This document shows positions 1 to 11,219 of a stretch of 64,000 bases of DNA, in pieces. The DNA lies in assembly GCA_019914995.1 (NCBI GenBank), contig CM034137.1:4987155-5051154 (forward strand). Direction: 5' to 3'. The stretch comes from Acanthochlamys bracteata (taxonomy: Eukaryota > Streptophyta > Magnoliopsida > Pandanales > Velloziaceae). The position numbers and the translations under genes are program-made. Each line of letters starts with the position of its first letter. Within the stretch, counting starts at the first letter, position 1. Below the pieces are notes generated by a model, which was not told where the DNA came from, did no database searches, and was given only the letters and a program-made list of their open reading frames with translations.

Positions 1-815
1 TTCAAGCATGAGTCCAGTAATCTCCACAAGAAGTCATCAATAGGTAAATTAAATAAAGTGATAAACATCATATTTCAATCAAGAGGTAAGTATATATCTT
101 CTTTATAATAATTTTCATATTTGTTAAGATCTCATGTCCCTTTATCCTTAAATGTTACCTCATATGGTTTTAAATACTTGTTGAAGTGTGAAATTGAGTC
201 TTGCGAAACTCTGTTTGCAGTCTTTTAGTGATTGGCAAAATGAAGCTTTCAATTGTTGAATAAAACTATTAATTTTCTGAAGTATTATTTAAATGACAGG
301 AATTGTTGACAATTGTTCTTGAGATTTTGATTCATTGACGCATAATGTTTTATTTGCCATGTAATTCAACATGTGAAGCTAATCTTACGATATCATCTCC
401 GGTTTGGACGTGTTATATGATATTTTAATCCAATTCTGATATTGATAATGTCTTTTAAGTTTTGTGTATCTGTAACAACTTCTTGCAGACAAACACTTTA
501 AAAATTAAGTTGTAAAGTGCCCTTCATAAGTTATAGAGGAGTAAAGAGATGAATGCAACTAATAGAATGAAAGATGAGCACATGGTGAAAGAAGACACAT
601 CCATCATGTTGCCAAATTTTCTAGAAACACCTTGTCAGCAAAATTATAGAAATGAGTCATCCAAAGATAAGTAGGACATTATTAAGTTGGACGCTATCTA
701 AATGTATGATTCATTTCTTTTAGCTTAGTATTTATATTTCATCAAAACTACTTATTAATTATCAATGCTGAAATTCTGATGATTGTGCAAAGGATATTGA
801 AAATTATTAAAAATA
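1..815 (+). repeat. Dispersed repeat, copy 1 (related to 22394-23361)
   Basis: This stretch aligns in the same orientation with 22394-23361 and in reverse with about 38743-39712. Shared blocks begin at the very first base, so the repeat probably extends left of the window. The copy here lacks about 134 bp present in the other two (insert starting near 22540). Similarity fades after about 815. A 41-codon open stretch at 549-674 begins with ATG and is preceded by an acceptor-like CTTGCAG; the other copies break it, so I do not call a gene. Function unknown; a TE fragment or a duplicated host segment are both possible. Confidence 0.8.
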
Positions 816-3069
816 CCTATGCAAATGAATGATTTTTCATGTGGAGGTTGCTGGCTATCAAATGGTAAATCACTAAGAAAAGGAAACACATTAAGGGGAG
901 AAGTCTTCGAGTTAAAGTGAAAGAAAGAAAAGTATGATTTACAAAAGATTCATTCTTTAGAACTAAGGAATTTCATTGAAGGATCTACATTTGCTAAAAG
1001 AAGATTATGCGATTCCAATCTTATTGAATTTCATTAACTACTGAATGCCATACATTAACTATACTTATGAGAAAACTTTGAAGGCTAATGTTCTTTGCGC
1101 ACAAAAAGTTATTTATCAATGCAAGAGCAAAATAGTTGAGAAAAGTCAGTAAGGAAACCAAGCATGCTAACTCAAGTCAACTACTATTAGTGGAAAAGCT
1201 TCTATATTAAGAAGAAAGTTGATAAGTGATTCAATAACAAAAGAAAGAGAATATCCTTACAGAAGAAGGCACTTACTAAGAGGGAGAAAACATATGGTCA
1301 TGACAATATGAATTATGATTTATAGAAAAATATTATTTTTATGAACTAACAAATTTTGTGCAGGATATATTATACAATACAAGACAGACATACATCGCTC
1401 TTCTTGCTACTAACAAAGTGTCATGTTTGCAAGAAGAAATCTTCCTCAGCTTTGATACCAAAAGAGGATTTTGAAAATGAACCGTTACAAATGTGAAAGT
1501 TTGCCAAATTGATGCAGTACAGATGCAAATCTTAATATAACAAATAATTAAACAAATCTCACATTCAGATGCAGCTTTCTCCCAACCACTGATTATAATT
1601 ACAGGCAATCCAGAATTTCAATATGTATGGGACATAGAAAACAATCAAAAATGAAGAAACACAAACAAATAAACAAGTCTCACCATATGGACGCAACTTT
1701 CTCTAAACCTCTGGTTATGAATAGAGGCCATCAATAATGTGAATATCTTGCACATAGTCGTATCAAACAATAAATCCGCTTGCAACTGCATAATTACTAC
1801 CGAACGTTGAATCGAGCCTCCTAACTTCTCCAAGTTCCCCTTAAACCAAAGGTGCTGCCAAATAAGCCTCTGTTATGCAAAAGAAAAAAAAAATTTGGAT
1901 AAAAATCACCAAGACTATCAACTGAATTGTGTTCACCGAAATCATATGAAATTAGGAGCGGAAGAAAATCGATAGGTGGAAGGGCAAAAGAATATCTAAA
2001 GCAATCTACTCTCACATTTGCAAAGAGAATGCAACCACCATTGCTATTTTTCAGATGAACCAGTAAAGAAGATTAAAACAACAATTTCAGAAGAGTAATA
2101 CTTAAATCTCTACCTAACGATTAAGGAGTTACCTGATATAAAGAGGAAAACAGATTTCCAGTTCCCACCATTTCACTGCAAAATAGAAAAGTGTCACAAG
2201 AACCTACTGCTTACTAAACAAAGACCCAAACAATTTATTTCAACAAAACCCCAAATTTAGAAACACCTTTGCAAGACAGACACCTATGTTTCAATCATAC
2301 TGAAATTAGCATGGCCAGGTTGAAGTAAAAAGCAAATAGTTGCAAGCGGCAGCATTTTTTGTTGCAGTGTGGTATCAAAACTTATGTTTGATCAGAGTTA
2401 ACTTAAGCAAAAATAGCAGTGTTATTAGTCACATATACAGAGGAGATGCCGAGTATATAAGAGAAAACATAAAAGATGAATTAAAAGGTTAGAATCCATC
2501 ATATCCAAAGTACGCCTTTTCTATTGAAATAGAAAACAACAATTGAAGTGGGAAAGATCAATAACATAAGATCATTTTGTAATCATTTTTGGAAAACTAC
2601 CGAAAAGCTGGAAATTAGATAAAAGCATGGGAGCGTGATAAAGTGCATGTCAGTGAATGCGCAACTGAAATGGAGGAACAATTTTCATTTCTTTTACATG
2701 AGCTTTCAGAAACACTTTTACTATGTCCTCTAAAAAGCCTTATTCTAGCCAACTACACTTGATGTTGAGTGAGCAAGAGACAAAATTAGCACTGTTTGTT
2801 ACTTTAACTTGTAGGTTATGTCAAGTTTCCCTTCTCAATTGAAAAGTTATGAAATTAAATTGGGAGATATCTTGTTCGAAGCTGAATCCATAGCAGATTT
2901 CTTAGAGATGGAATCGCAGTGAAGACAACATCTAAAGCTTAAGCCCCAACCTGAAGAGGACCTGCGAGGATCACTAGGATATTCAGTTTACAATGATTAA
3001 TCTATATAAAATGAGACACACTTTATCACAAGACAAAACTCAATGTTGAGTTCCAGTAAATGGGTGTGA
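816..3069. other. Non-coding or unrecognised sequence with a small internal duplication
   Basis: No gene is recognisable. Two diverged direct copies of a ~56-bp segment lie at 1551-1606 and 1672-1728. At 1450-1461 the minus strand reads TGGTATCAAAGC, one base from the tRNA-Met primer-binding consensus, and is followed on that strand by AGGAAGAT, as in the viral leader. That suggests a strayed piece of pararetrovirus or retrotransposon leader. The short minus-strand reading frames at 1339-2015 show no domain. Confidence 0.4.
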
Positions 3070-3767
3070 GAACGTATTTATAAGGAAGATAAAGTGTTAA
3101 AAAGGCGAAAATGAGTTCACAGATATAAAAGAGGATAATTAGAAATGTTGTATTAGATGGAAGAGGGAAAATTTCTTAGTTGTCTTAATCCTTACTTGGT
3201 ACTTTTCCTTACTGACTTTCATATGCTCTTTCCTTTTTTTTTTTTTTTTTATAACAAAAACTTTCAGATATATTTATTTGACCTGTTACCACCGAATAAG
3301 CTTCTCGCCACAGATTAAACAAAGAGGTATCTTCCTCAGCTCTGCTATTTATGATTGTATCTAGATATTGATCCCTATTACAAGGATATCTTAGACTCAA
3401 ACATCAAGCTAGTTTGTTAAAACTTTCTTTCATCATGTTCAATCCATTTTGCCTTATGCCTAACCTTGGCTTAAACAGGACTTACAAGGATGACTCGGAG
3501 GATTATCGGACAAGTTAAAACAAACATATTCTTAAGCTAAGCCTTTGATCCTAAGGTTCAGGGACATCCTAGAATACATGAGATGCAGAGATTTATTTAC
3601 AGAAAAGATGATATGCCATGAAATGATATTGCTGTCAAAACCTTCTCCGTTTACGACAGCATACTACATGCTTCAACATAAGAAAAATATTCGAAACAAA
3701 AATATTTTTGGGAGAGAAAACATAATAGAAAGCGTTCGGGAGTTTCCCTTTCAGGAAATCCCTAAAA

Positions 3768-3775
3768 CTTTTATT
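3768..3775 (-). terminator. Polyadenylation signal AATAAAAG, copy A
   Basis: Minus-strand AATAAAAG about 125 nt after the TATA box, in a block conserved among copies (19543-19550 in the left arm). Placement just downstream of the transcription start fits the pararetrovirus pattern, in which the signal is passed once and used on the second pass to give a terminally redundant RNA. Confidence 0.6.
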
Positions 3776-3900
3776 AAAAAGAAAAGGGACTTATAAGAAG
3801 AACTTGAGAGCACACACTTGAAAGCACAAACTTGAGAGCATACACACAGGAGAGCTTCAGATCTTAAAGACCGATGCCCTCAACTTACAAACTTTGCACA

Positions 3901-3908
3901 TATTTATA
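3901..3908 (-). promoter_or_regulatory. TATA box of copy A
   Basis: Minus-strand TATAAATA inside CTATAAATATG. The equivalent box is at 16927-16934 in copy B, 19442-19449 in the left arm and 42659-42666 in the right arm. It lies about 70 bp downstream of the conserved short inverted repeat and about 125 bp upstream of AATAAAAG. Confidence 0.7.
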
Positions 3909-4059
3909 GAAAAGAAACTAAACTTAACCCTAGTTAAAATATAACTAGGGTATACAAACTATAGTTAATAAACTAAAGTTAACTAACCATAGTGTGGTTA
4001 ATTAATCGTTGCTGTCGCTTTCATTAGGTAGCCTGTCTCCATCTGGATCTTGAATCTTT

Positions 4060-5706
4060 CTAGATGCCAGAGTGTTCTGGTCCAAGTCCTTTTTCACTGT
4101 CGGGATGTGAAAGGTTGTCTATGTCTGCACATCTCTCGTCCATTGCTGGGTAGGGGATAGGGCTTTCTGTTGTTGATTCTGATTCTGAACTAGTTGTTCC
4201 TTTATACTCTTCTTCACAGTCTATAGGATTAGAAATGTTCTTAAAGATAGATAAATCTTTAATAGTTTCTTCAATAAGTTTCTTGAATTCTCTTTTTCTT
4301 AATAAAGTTCTTCTGGGTCTAACATTATACAGATGTGTAAGAATAATCTGTATACTATCACGTTCTGAATTCAAGTTCTGGGGATTGTTCAGTATCCCAC
4401 TACGTTCTTCTGTAATTGGTTCTTTGTTCTTTGTACTGCATGTTCCTTGATGAAAATCTGATAATGCAATTTTTCCCAAATTGCCAGGGATCTCCGGATT
4501 TGATATGCCTTTACAGGTCACCGGTAGAACCGGGCTAGCCACTTGTTTCTCAGCACAAGTGAATGCTGCTTCTACTCTTTTCTCAGCAGGAGTAGCTGCT
4601 GTTCCTGCAATACTTTTATTCTCCACAGCAGGTTTGGAAGTTTGTTGGATGTAATCCAACCTTACCTGAATAAGGAGTCTCTCTAAATCTGCTTGTTTGT
4701 CTAAGAGCTTGAGTTTTTCTTGTCTTAAAAGAGCAACTGTTTCATTAAGCTTTTTAATAGTGTCTGCTAGAACATTGCAGTGGTCACAAAATATAATTTT
4801 TTCTGGAGTATCTTTGGCTATCTTGTAAGAGTTCTGAGGGTCTATCTGTGCAGTTCTCAAAGAAGGAGATAAATAAAAGTTTATGCCAATGCGTTCTCGT
4901 GCAACATCTAATGCTTCTGTGAAATGATTAAACCCTTTATATGATGCATTGGGAAAATCTCTAATACTATCTAAAACTTCTAACCACGTATGAAAACCTC
5001 CAGGTAGTCTTCCTCTAAAAACAACATAAAAAGAGAAATTTATTCTTTCATGAGAAAAATGAAAAGTAAGTGCATTCATGCTTGCTAAGAAATATCGCTG
5101 ATCATTCTTTTGAAATGATTGCCAAAGATTATCTAATAAACATTGTTGATCTTTAGAAATATCCTGTTCTTGCTTATCTAAAGGTATAAAAGAGATATTA
5201 CTAGGGGGAAAACATAAAAGTTCATGTTTACCAAAATATAACTTTTCTAAATTGTTGGGCCGTGGAGTCTGTAAACTAGGTCTGGCTACATTATTCTGGT
5301 TCTGAGCACTAAGTCTTGCTACTTGAGGAGGAATGAATCGTGGAGGAGGTCTGATCATCAGAGAAATGAAAGGAGTTAGAAATCTACTTAAAATGTCAGC
5401 TAATCTATTATCTTTACCTTTTATATGCTCTATTTCGATTCTTATACCATCATTTGTAATTCTATCTATAAAATTTAACCATCTTCTTTGATTAGATCTT
5501 TTCTCATTCATTTTATTATAAAATTTTACTATGGCTTCACAGTCAGTTCTAAGGGTAATTTCAGGTTTCGATAAAATGAATAATCTGAATGAATCTAAAG
5601 CATAATTTATAGCTAGTAATTCTGACTCAATACTTGTTCTATTTCCTTTCTCTTTATATTGACCACTACTATATCTAACTACCTTTTTCGTATCTTTGGC
5701 TAATAT
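4060..5706 (-). pseudogene. Copy A polyprotein C-terminus: RNase H fused to viroplasmin/TAV-like domain
   Basis: One open frame of 549 codons; the first upstream stop is at 5707-5709. It carries the RNase H acidic residues: Glu in ESELLA (about 5620), Asp in TDCEA (about 5543) and Asp in RLADIL (about 5396). A linker with PPPR follows. Then comes a domain at about 4894-5037 (FYVVFRGRLPG ... SYKGF) matching the caulimovirus P6 viroplasmin / RNase H1 N-terminal hybrid-binding family. Next are FCDHC (4777-4791), a Leu/Lys-rich coiled coil (about 4642-4767) and a long acidic Ser/Glu tail. In caulimoviruses this domain sits in a separate translational transactivator; here it is in frame behind RNase H. 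The stop at 4060-4062 is followed at once by the promoter region. The part is intact but belongs to a broken polyprotein. Domain call is firm; transactivator activity is inferred. Confidence 0.85.
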
Positions 5707-5984
5707 TTATTAGGTTTTGATAATAATACGCACTTCAAAGTAGAGATGAGATCCATCTGTTTCTATAATTAAATAATCAGAATGTAAATGTAACTCTAAA
5801 GGAGGTATTTGTTTAACCTTTTCTTTAATTTGTTGAACTAATCTAATATCTTCTTGGTTAAAATTTCGTTATCCTTTTAAACTAGTCTTAGCATATAAAG
5901 GTCCTGCTAATTTTCCTAAATCTTTTATAAAAGGTCTAGCGTAATTTAATACTCCTAAGAATTGTTGTATTTCTTTTAAATTAC
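5707..5984 (-). pseudogene. Copy A RT connection / start of RNase H, broken
   Basis: Between the RT frame ending at 5985 and the RNase H frame opening at 5706, the minus strand still encodes recognisable RT thumb and connection residues, but in shifted frames with stops. The stop at 5707-5709 and a shift near 5870 break it. Copies L and D keep the same region (28690-29000 and about 44380-44650). This is decay of a once continuous RT-RNase H. Confidence 0.65.
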
Positions 5985-6836
5985 TTAACTTATCAGGAAA
6001 ACTAAATATTTTTTTTTACAAATATGTTCTTGTAATTCTATTTTTCCTTTTCCTATAATTACTCCTAAAAATTCAATTTTTTCTTTTGCTATCTGCATTT
6101 TCTTTTTACTAATAATTATTCCATGTTCTAAAAATGCCTTTAAAACTAATTGTAAATGTCCTAAAGGTTCTTCTTTGGATTTACTGAAAACTAAAATGTC
6201 ATCTATATATACTATCACAAATTCTGCATATTGTCTAAATACCTCATCCATTTTTCTCTGAAATATGGAAGGTGCATTTTTTAGACCGAAAGGCATTACT
6301 AACCACTCAAAATGACCTTCTGGACAAGTAAAAGCTGTCCAAGGTATACTTTCTTCAGACATTCTAACTTGCCAAAATCCGAATTTACAATCAAATTTAC
6401 TATAAATTTTTCTATCTCGAATTCGTTCTAGTAATTCATTTTTATTTGGAATTAAATATCCATCATCTATTGTATTATCATTTAATCGTTTGTAATTTAT
6501 AACCATTCTAGATTTTCCTCTGACTATTTCACTATGATTTCTTACAATAAATGCAGGGGATCTATGTGGACTATCTGACTTCCTAATTACTTTTAATTTA
6601 AGCAAACCATTTATATGTTCCTTAAAATCTTTTCTATCAGCCTCAGAGGCTTCTATAGTTCCTGCCTTTATAACAAGATTTTCATTTAATAATCGTAAAT
6701 GACAAACTGTTTTATCTTTATACCAATATTTCTGTATATTTTCTCCAATAATTTCCAACTTTTCTAACTTAGAAATTAATTGTGTTAAACTAGTTTCTTC
6801 TAATAAAGAATATGTAAAGTGTAGAGGTTCTTCCAT
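5985..6836 (-). pseudogene. Copy A reverse transcriptase
   Basis: A 283-codon open segment holding most of a caulimovirid RT. From the Met at 6836: N-terminal region with RSPAFIVRNH (about 93-101), FDCKFGFWQV with the first catalytic Asp (about 149), MPFGLKNAPSIFQ (about 181), and YIDD (210-213) with the other two catalytic Asps. The frame is lost after about residue 275. The enzyme copies pregenomic RNA into DNA in the cytoplasm. Protease lies upstream, RNase H downstream. YIDD rather than YVDD is ordinary in this family. The catalytic residues look sound, but the polyprotein around it is broken. Confidence 0.92.
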
Positions 6837-6935
6837 GAATTCTAAAGCTTCAAAGTGATTATTTATATCAATAGCTATTTCATCTAACTGCTCTAAATAT
6901 TGTGTAAGGGAGTTTAATTCTGTTTGTTCTCCTAA

Positions 6936-8294
6936 CTAACATTGATCTTTAATAGGGCAGGGACATTTTGCTTCTTCTTCTTCAAAATCTTGTTCTGTAT
7001 AAATTGGTAAAGGGCCATGTTTATCTAAGAAAACTGGTTTAAACCCACCACACTTTCCAGCGTACTCTGATGTAGGTGTGGTTGGGCTAAGAAAAGAATG
7101 GCGGTTCAGGAAGAAAAAATCTTTAGAAAGAGTAAAACTACCATTATCTTTTAACAGAAAAGAAATGCCTAAAATAACATTATGTTTAAGACTTAAACCT
7201 CTAACGAAAGTTTGAGCGGGAGGTAAAGAATATTCTGTACTGTAACCGCAATTGGTTTTGAAACTAATTTTTGTACCTGTAGGTATAGAGATAGTATATG
7301 TATAAGTAGCACCATTCATCTGGGTAGCAACTAATGGTTGTTTAGGTTTTCTAAAATATTTTTCTGGAATGATATCTGGGGTAAGAATAGTATTAGTACA
7401 TCCTGTATCTATCATTGCTAAAGTTTCTACTTCATAGCGTTCAATACGTATTTTACACATGACTTTTAAGGTGCCTATTTGATTATACTGATTACATACA
7501 AGAATAGGTTCTTCGACTAAATTGAGATTTGTTACTTCTTCGACAGAATGATTCTGAGTGTTGGGTGGAATATGTAGAAAGCTAAAGTCATCTTTCTGTA
7601 TATTACTACTTTCAGGTATGTCTAGATGTATTGTAGATTCAATTCTAGTTATTTTTTGATTTAATTTAAATACTTGTTTCTCTAAATAACTTATTCTTGA
7701 ATCTAATATTTTTTCATATTTAGGATAGTAGTAATCATTGGTATCTAAGTGTAAACACTTTATACATCCTTCTTTTAAACATAAACTACATTTAGCTCTA
7801 TTCATTTTACTAGGAAACCAATGACAAATAAAACATGGTGTACAATCTATTCCTTCGTATTTTTGCCAATTATGAGAGCATTCTTCATTCATATATTCTA
7901 ATTCTTCCTCAGAAGAGTCTGAATCTATTTTTATTCCTGACATTTCTTCAATAAAATCTTCGTGTAATTCATCTCTATATTTTTCTTCTAGAGATTCTAT
8001 ACTATAAATAGTCTCATCATCAGATATTTCAGAGTTTATATCTATTAAAGTTTCATTTACACATTCTAGTAATTCTGTATTTCTATTATGTAAATTCTTT
8101 CTTTTTGGACATGCATTACTTAAATGTTCTTCACTATTGCATGCAAAATATTTTAATTTCTTTCTATAATTTCTTTTTGGATTAAATCGTCTTAAATAAT
8201 ATTTCTTTTTAGAATACGGATATCTACGTGATTTTCTTTTTATTTTTGTTTCTCTATAATCTTGATTAGGGACATACATATTATTGCAGAACAA
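6936..8294 (-). pseudogene. Copy A coat-protein C-terminus, Cys cluster and aspartic protease
   Basis: A 452-codon open segment. It has a basic Arg/Lys/Tyr tract, then a coat-protein zinc knuckle whose first Cys has become Tyr (YFACNSEEHLSNAC, residues 49-62). An acidic region follows, then Cys residues 154, 157, 169, 172, 177 and 180 spaced exactly CX2CX11CX2CX4CX2C, the second badnavirus Cys motif. A short coiled coil (about 200-218) precedes a retropepsin-like protease with DTGCTNT (296-302). The knuckle binds nucleic acid and the protease would cleave the polyprotein. The frame ends at 6936; RT resumes in another frame after about 100 bp. The lost knuckle Cys is unique to this copy. Confidence 0.9.
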
Positions 8295-8905
8295 ATTGTC
8301 CTCTTTTTAGTTGTCTAGCTGTTTGTATTTCAGTACATTTTTTAGTTAATACTTTCATTATATGATTTGCTCTCTGAGTAATAGTCCATAAATTATTGGG
8401 ATTTTCTTTTACTGGTGCTAAATTATTCCATTCTCTTTCAATTTCTTTTGCTAAGTTTAGAGGAAATTTTCTAAATAGTCTTTTTCCATATTCCTGGTCA
8501 AAAAACCAGCTCCTGCTTTACATACCATATGCATATATTCATTACAAAATCGTTTGGCTTTACTAACATCTTTAAGTTGCATTTGTTCTATATGCATTAA
8601 TGGGTCTGCTTGCATAGATACTAGTCCTACATTAGGATCTTCTCCAGTTATTAATTGATGTATTTGATTAACAAAATTATAAGGATTTGGTCCTAAGTCT
8701 GTAAGCCTTTTATAACCAGTCGGTTGGTCTCGTTTAAAAACTTCCCATAATCCTCGTACAGATTCTCCTAAAAAGACTTCTAAATATCTAAATGCTTCTT
8801 CTCCAGTAGTACAATCTTTCATATTTTTCCAGTATGTTCCTACTACTGTATTTTTCCAATACATCTAAAATATTATTCCATAACTGAGGGTCATGTGCTG
8901 AGAGG
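8295..8905 (-). pseudogene. Copy A coat-protein core, broken
   Basis: Minus-strand coat-protein core. The longest open piece, 8457-8864, includes GEEAFRYLEVFLGESVRGLW and GPNPYNFVNQIHQLITGEDP, both found in copies B, L, D and E. Shifts near 8495 and about 8300 separate it from the zinc-knuckle part, and another near 8900 separates it from the upstream region. It corresponds to the capsid domain between movement protein and zinc knuckle in badnavirus polyproteins. The assignment rests on position and on the downstream knuckle rather than on a capsid motif I can quote. Confidence 0.75.
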
Positions 8906-9610
8906 TTAAGAATTTGTCCTTCTCCTAGAGTTTGAAATTGTATTTTTTTGTTCTAATGGAAAAGGTTTTCCTTTTGATCTTAAATTTGTAAAATCTTGCT
9001 CATGTAATGCAATAGTTCGTCTAGGTAAATTTCCATAATACGTTGAGTTTTCTGTTGTAGGCTCAGTTCTCTGGAATGGACTAATTGCTGATGTTGGGCT
9101 AGATTCAGTGGATTCCATAAGTTCTGCTTGACTAATTTCGCTAATTGAATCTAATTTGTCTTTACTAAAATATTTTAATCTAAATGTATTATCTAATTCT
9201 TCCATTTTTTCTAATTCTAATTTTAGAGGTGCCACTACATCTAAAAGTTTTTGTTTTATGGGTGGAATATAATCTTTAGTTACTTCTCCACTTTTTATTT
9301 TCTGAACAAACCTTTCTCTTATTCTCCATATTTCTAATCTTTTATCCCATAATTCTCTAATTTTATCATGTCGTTCTTTTAATTTAAAATGAATACAATC
9401 TTCGGCTAAATTTCCTTTACCAATATTCCTTTGACAATCATAATAAAAATATTCATTTGTATCTAAATTCCAAGAAACTTCTAATCTTAAGAGGTCTTCA
9501 AAAGTTCTAATTGTATCCATACTTTTTTCTGGACATGCTATTACTATAGGATCTTCATAAACGGTTGTAAATTCATTCATGCATTCTTCTGCTTCATTAT
9601 CTTCTAACGT
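8906..9610 (-). pseudogene. Copy A movement-protein C-terminus and linker to coat protein
   Basis: Open mainly at 8906-9580. Rich in Glu, Lys and Leu, with a predicted helical stretch (KLKERHDKIRELWDKRLEIW) and a Ser/Thr/Pro-rich end (STESSPTSAISPF). This region links the movement domain to the capsid domain in every copy. A shift near 9605 detaches it from the upstream domain. No enzymatic motif. Confidence 0.75.
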
Positions 9611-10505
9611 AGAAATTGATTTATATCAGTAAATCTAACACTCATACTATTTCTAGCATTTTTATACATCATACTAGTTTCTGGAATAAGAATATTTGAT
9701 TTTTGATGAAATTCATCTAAAAGCCATTCTCATCCAGCTAATTCTGTAGGATCTATTTTATTGGCTTTTAACATTTTAATTCCTTTAGAACTTACTAACT
9801 GAATAACATCATCCATTTCTAATTTATATTTTATGTCTCCATTGTTAGTTAATCTTCCAATAAATCCTATTGAAAATAATAAATTGCTTCCTGCAGTTTT
9901 TCCTTCATAACCTCTGGTTTTAACTCCTATTTTTAAATGTTGAACTCCTTTTGTAATACTTGTTAAAAAGTTTGGACAACAATAAAACATTCCTGCATTC
10001 TGAGACATGTCTATTTCTATAGTAGCTATTGCTGCTTGTTCTGGATTAATCCATAAATCATTATAAACATAAAGTAATACCTTTGTTCCTAGATAACTTC
10101 TATCTAATCCTTTTACTCCTATAATTAATAATCCTAAATGTATGAAATTAAATTGAGAACTTCTTAAAATTTTATAAGCTTCTAAACTAATCATATCTAA
10201 AATAACATTTTGTCCTCCTAAACATTCAACTTCTTCTTCTCTTTTTCTAATAAAAAACTGAGTCTGATTTACTAAATTTTCTACTTTTCCTATATGATAT
10301 AATTCTGTTGGGGATATAAGATCTAAACCATGTTGTCGAAAATGTTCTAGATTTTGTTTGGGATCTATAATTGATCCTACTTCAGTTAAATGTTTTTTAC
10401 TTCTATTAAAAGTTTGCTTAAAAGAGTCTGTTTAGATTTAGGAACTATTTTTCCTGAGCTTTGTTTTGCTAAAGTTCTAGAGCTTCCACTAAATGAAGTT
10501 GTCAT
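9611..10505 (-). pseudogene. Copy A movement protein (30K superfamily), broken
   Basis: The start ATG at 10503-10505 overlaps the ORF2 stop as ATGA. An N-terminal basic Ser-rich piece is followed by a shift near 10400. The main domain is open at 9730-10194, with GVKGLDRSYLGTKVLLYVYN and FYCCPNFLTSITKGV, the pattern seen in plant-virus 30K movement proteins. Another shift lies near 9725. The protein would open plasmodesmata for cell-to-cell movement. Copy E (59786-61243) holds the same domain unbroken for comparison. Confidence 0.85.
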
Positions 10506-10806
10506 TTTATAGAGAAAATTTTTAATTCTTTAGGTGGTCTAGGTCTTTCTGTTTCACTTATTTTGTTAATATTTATACTATCAACTTTTTTAATAAGATC
10601 TTCTAATTCGTTGTTAAAGTATTTCTTTTTCTTTCTTCAAGTAATAAACCTAGTTTAGTATTTACTCGTAATAATAAACTGATAATAGTATTATTTTGTC
10701 TAATTATAGTTTTATCTTGTGCAGGTGTGGGATCAAGTTTGCTAAATCCTTCTACTGGAAATAAATATTTTTCAGTTTCTAATAAAGCTTCTTGGTAATC
10801 TTTCAT
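10502..10806 (-). pseudogene. Copy A ORF2 (virion-associated-protein-like), frameshifted
   Basis: Starts MKDYQEALLETEKYLF at 10806 and overlaps ORF Y by ATGA. The span to the ATGA shared with ORF3 is 305 nt, not a multiple of three, so there is a net frameshift, close to 10603. The product is helical with hydrophobic heptads (NNTIISLLLRVNTKL). Position and length match badnavirus ORF2, a small coiled-coil nucleic-acid-binding protein found with virions. Function assigned by position only. Copy E has it open. Confidence 0.7.
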
Positions 10807-11219
10807 AAAGAAAAAGATTTTCTAAAATGTTCTATTAATGTATCTAATTTTTTATCTAAACTTTGTAATTGTTGTTCAATTTTTTGTAAATTAGTAGTTC
10901 TTTTAGAATAATGAGATATTATTTCAGAACTAAACTGATATTGACTTTTTATAAAATCTAAATTATTTCTTATTGTTTTTATGTCTGAGAAAACAGATGA
11001 TAAATCACTAGTTGAATTTTTTGCTAAAGAAAATTCAATATGAGTTGAAAGATTTAAAAGTAAGTCTACTAAAGTGTTTAATACAGGTTCTGAACTATGT
11101 AAAAGATGTTTGAAATCACAGTTCTTTTCAAAATTACACTTAAGTTTACACTTATCTAGAGTTATAGCTACTCTTGGAATATAAGAAATTTCTAAATCTA
11201 AATAATCAAATTTCTTCAG
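10803..11219 (-). CDS. Copy A ORF Y: 138-codon ORF with no ATG (badnavirus ORF1 position)
   Basis: Reading back from the TGA at 10803-10805, which overlaps the ORF2 ATG as ATGA, the frame is open for 138 codons to a CTG at 11217-11219. I checked every codon: no stop and no in-frame ATG. The frame stays open a little further, to a TAG near 11265. The product begins KKFDYLDLE after the CTG, has a Cys-containing middle and a helical Gln/Leu-rich C-terminal third (KIEQQLQSLDKKLDTLIEHF). Badnavirus ORF1 proteins start at non-AUG codons reached by shunting, have a similar length and overlap ORF2 the same way. The same CTG is present in copies D (49357-49359) and L (23634-23636, now followed by TAG). 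Function unknown. Confidence 0.75.
   Translation of the reverse strand: MKKFDYLDLEISYIPRVAITLDKCKLKCNFEKNCDFKHLLHSSEPVLNTLVDLLLNLSTHIEFSLAKNSTSDLSSVFSDIKTIRNNLDFIKSQYQFSSEIISHYSKRTTNLQKIEQQLQSLDKKLDTLIEHFRKSFSL

Larger units (their letters stand above)
3070..4059 (-). promoter_or_regulatory. Copy A viral intergenic region: promoter, polyadenylation signal and leader
   Basis: Read on the minus strand, this follows the end of the polyprotein. It contains in order an inverted repeat at 3979-4001, the TATA box at 3901-3908, AATAAAAG at 3768-3775, and a leader running to about 3070. The same order and sequence recur in copy B (16816-17690), the left arm (19289-20265) and the right arm. By analogy with caulimovirids this would drive the single terminally redundant pregenomic RNA. 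The A-rich run at 3236-3250 is part of the leader. After 3070 similarity between copies stops. Confidence 0.75.

Noticed and set aside
4235..4450. 71-codon plus-strand frame as a gene
   Set aside because: Antisense shadow of the acidic tail of the viral polyprotein.
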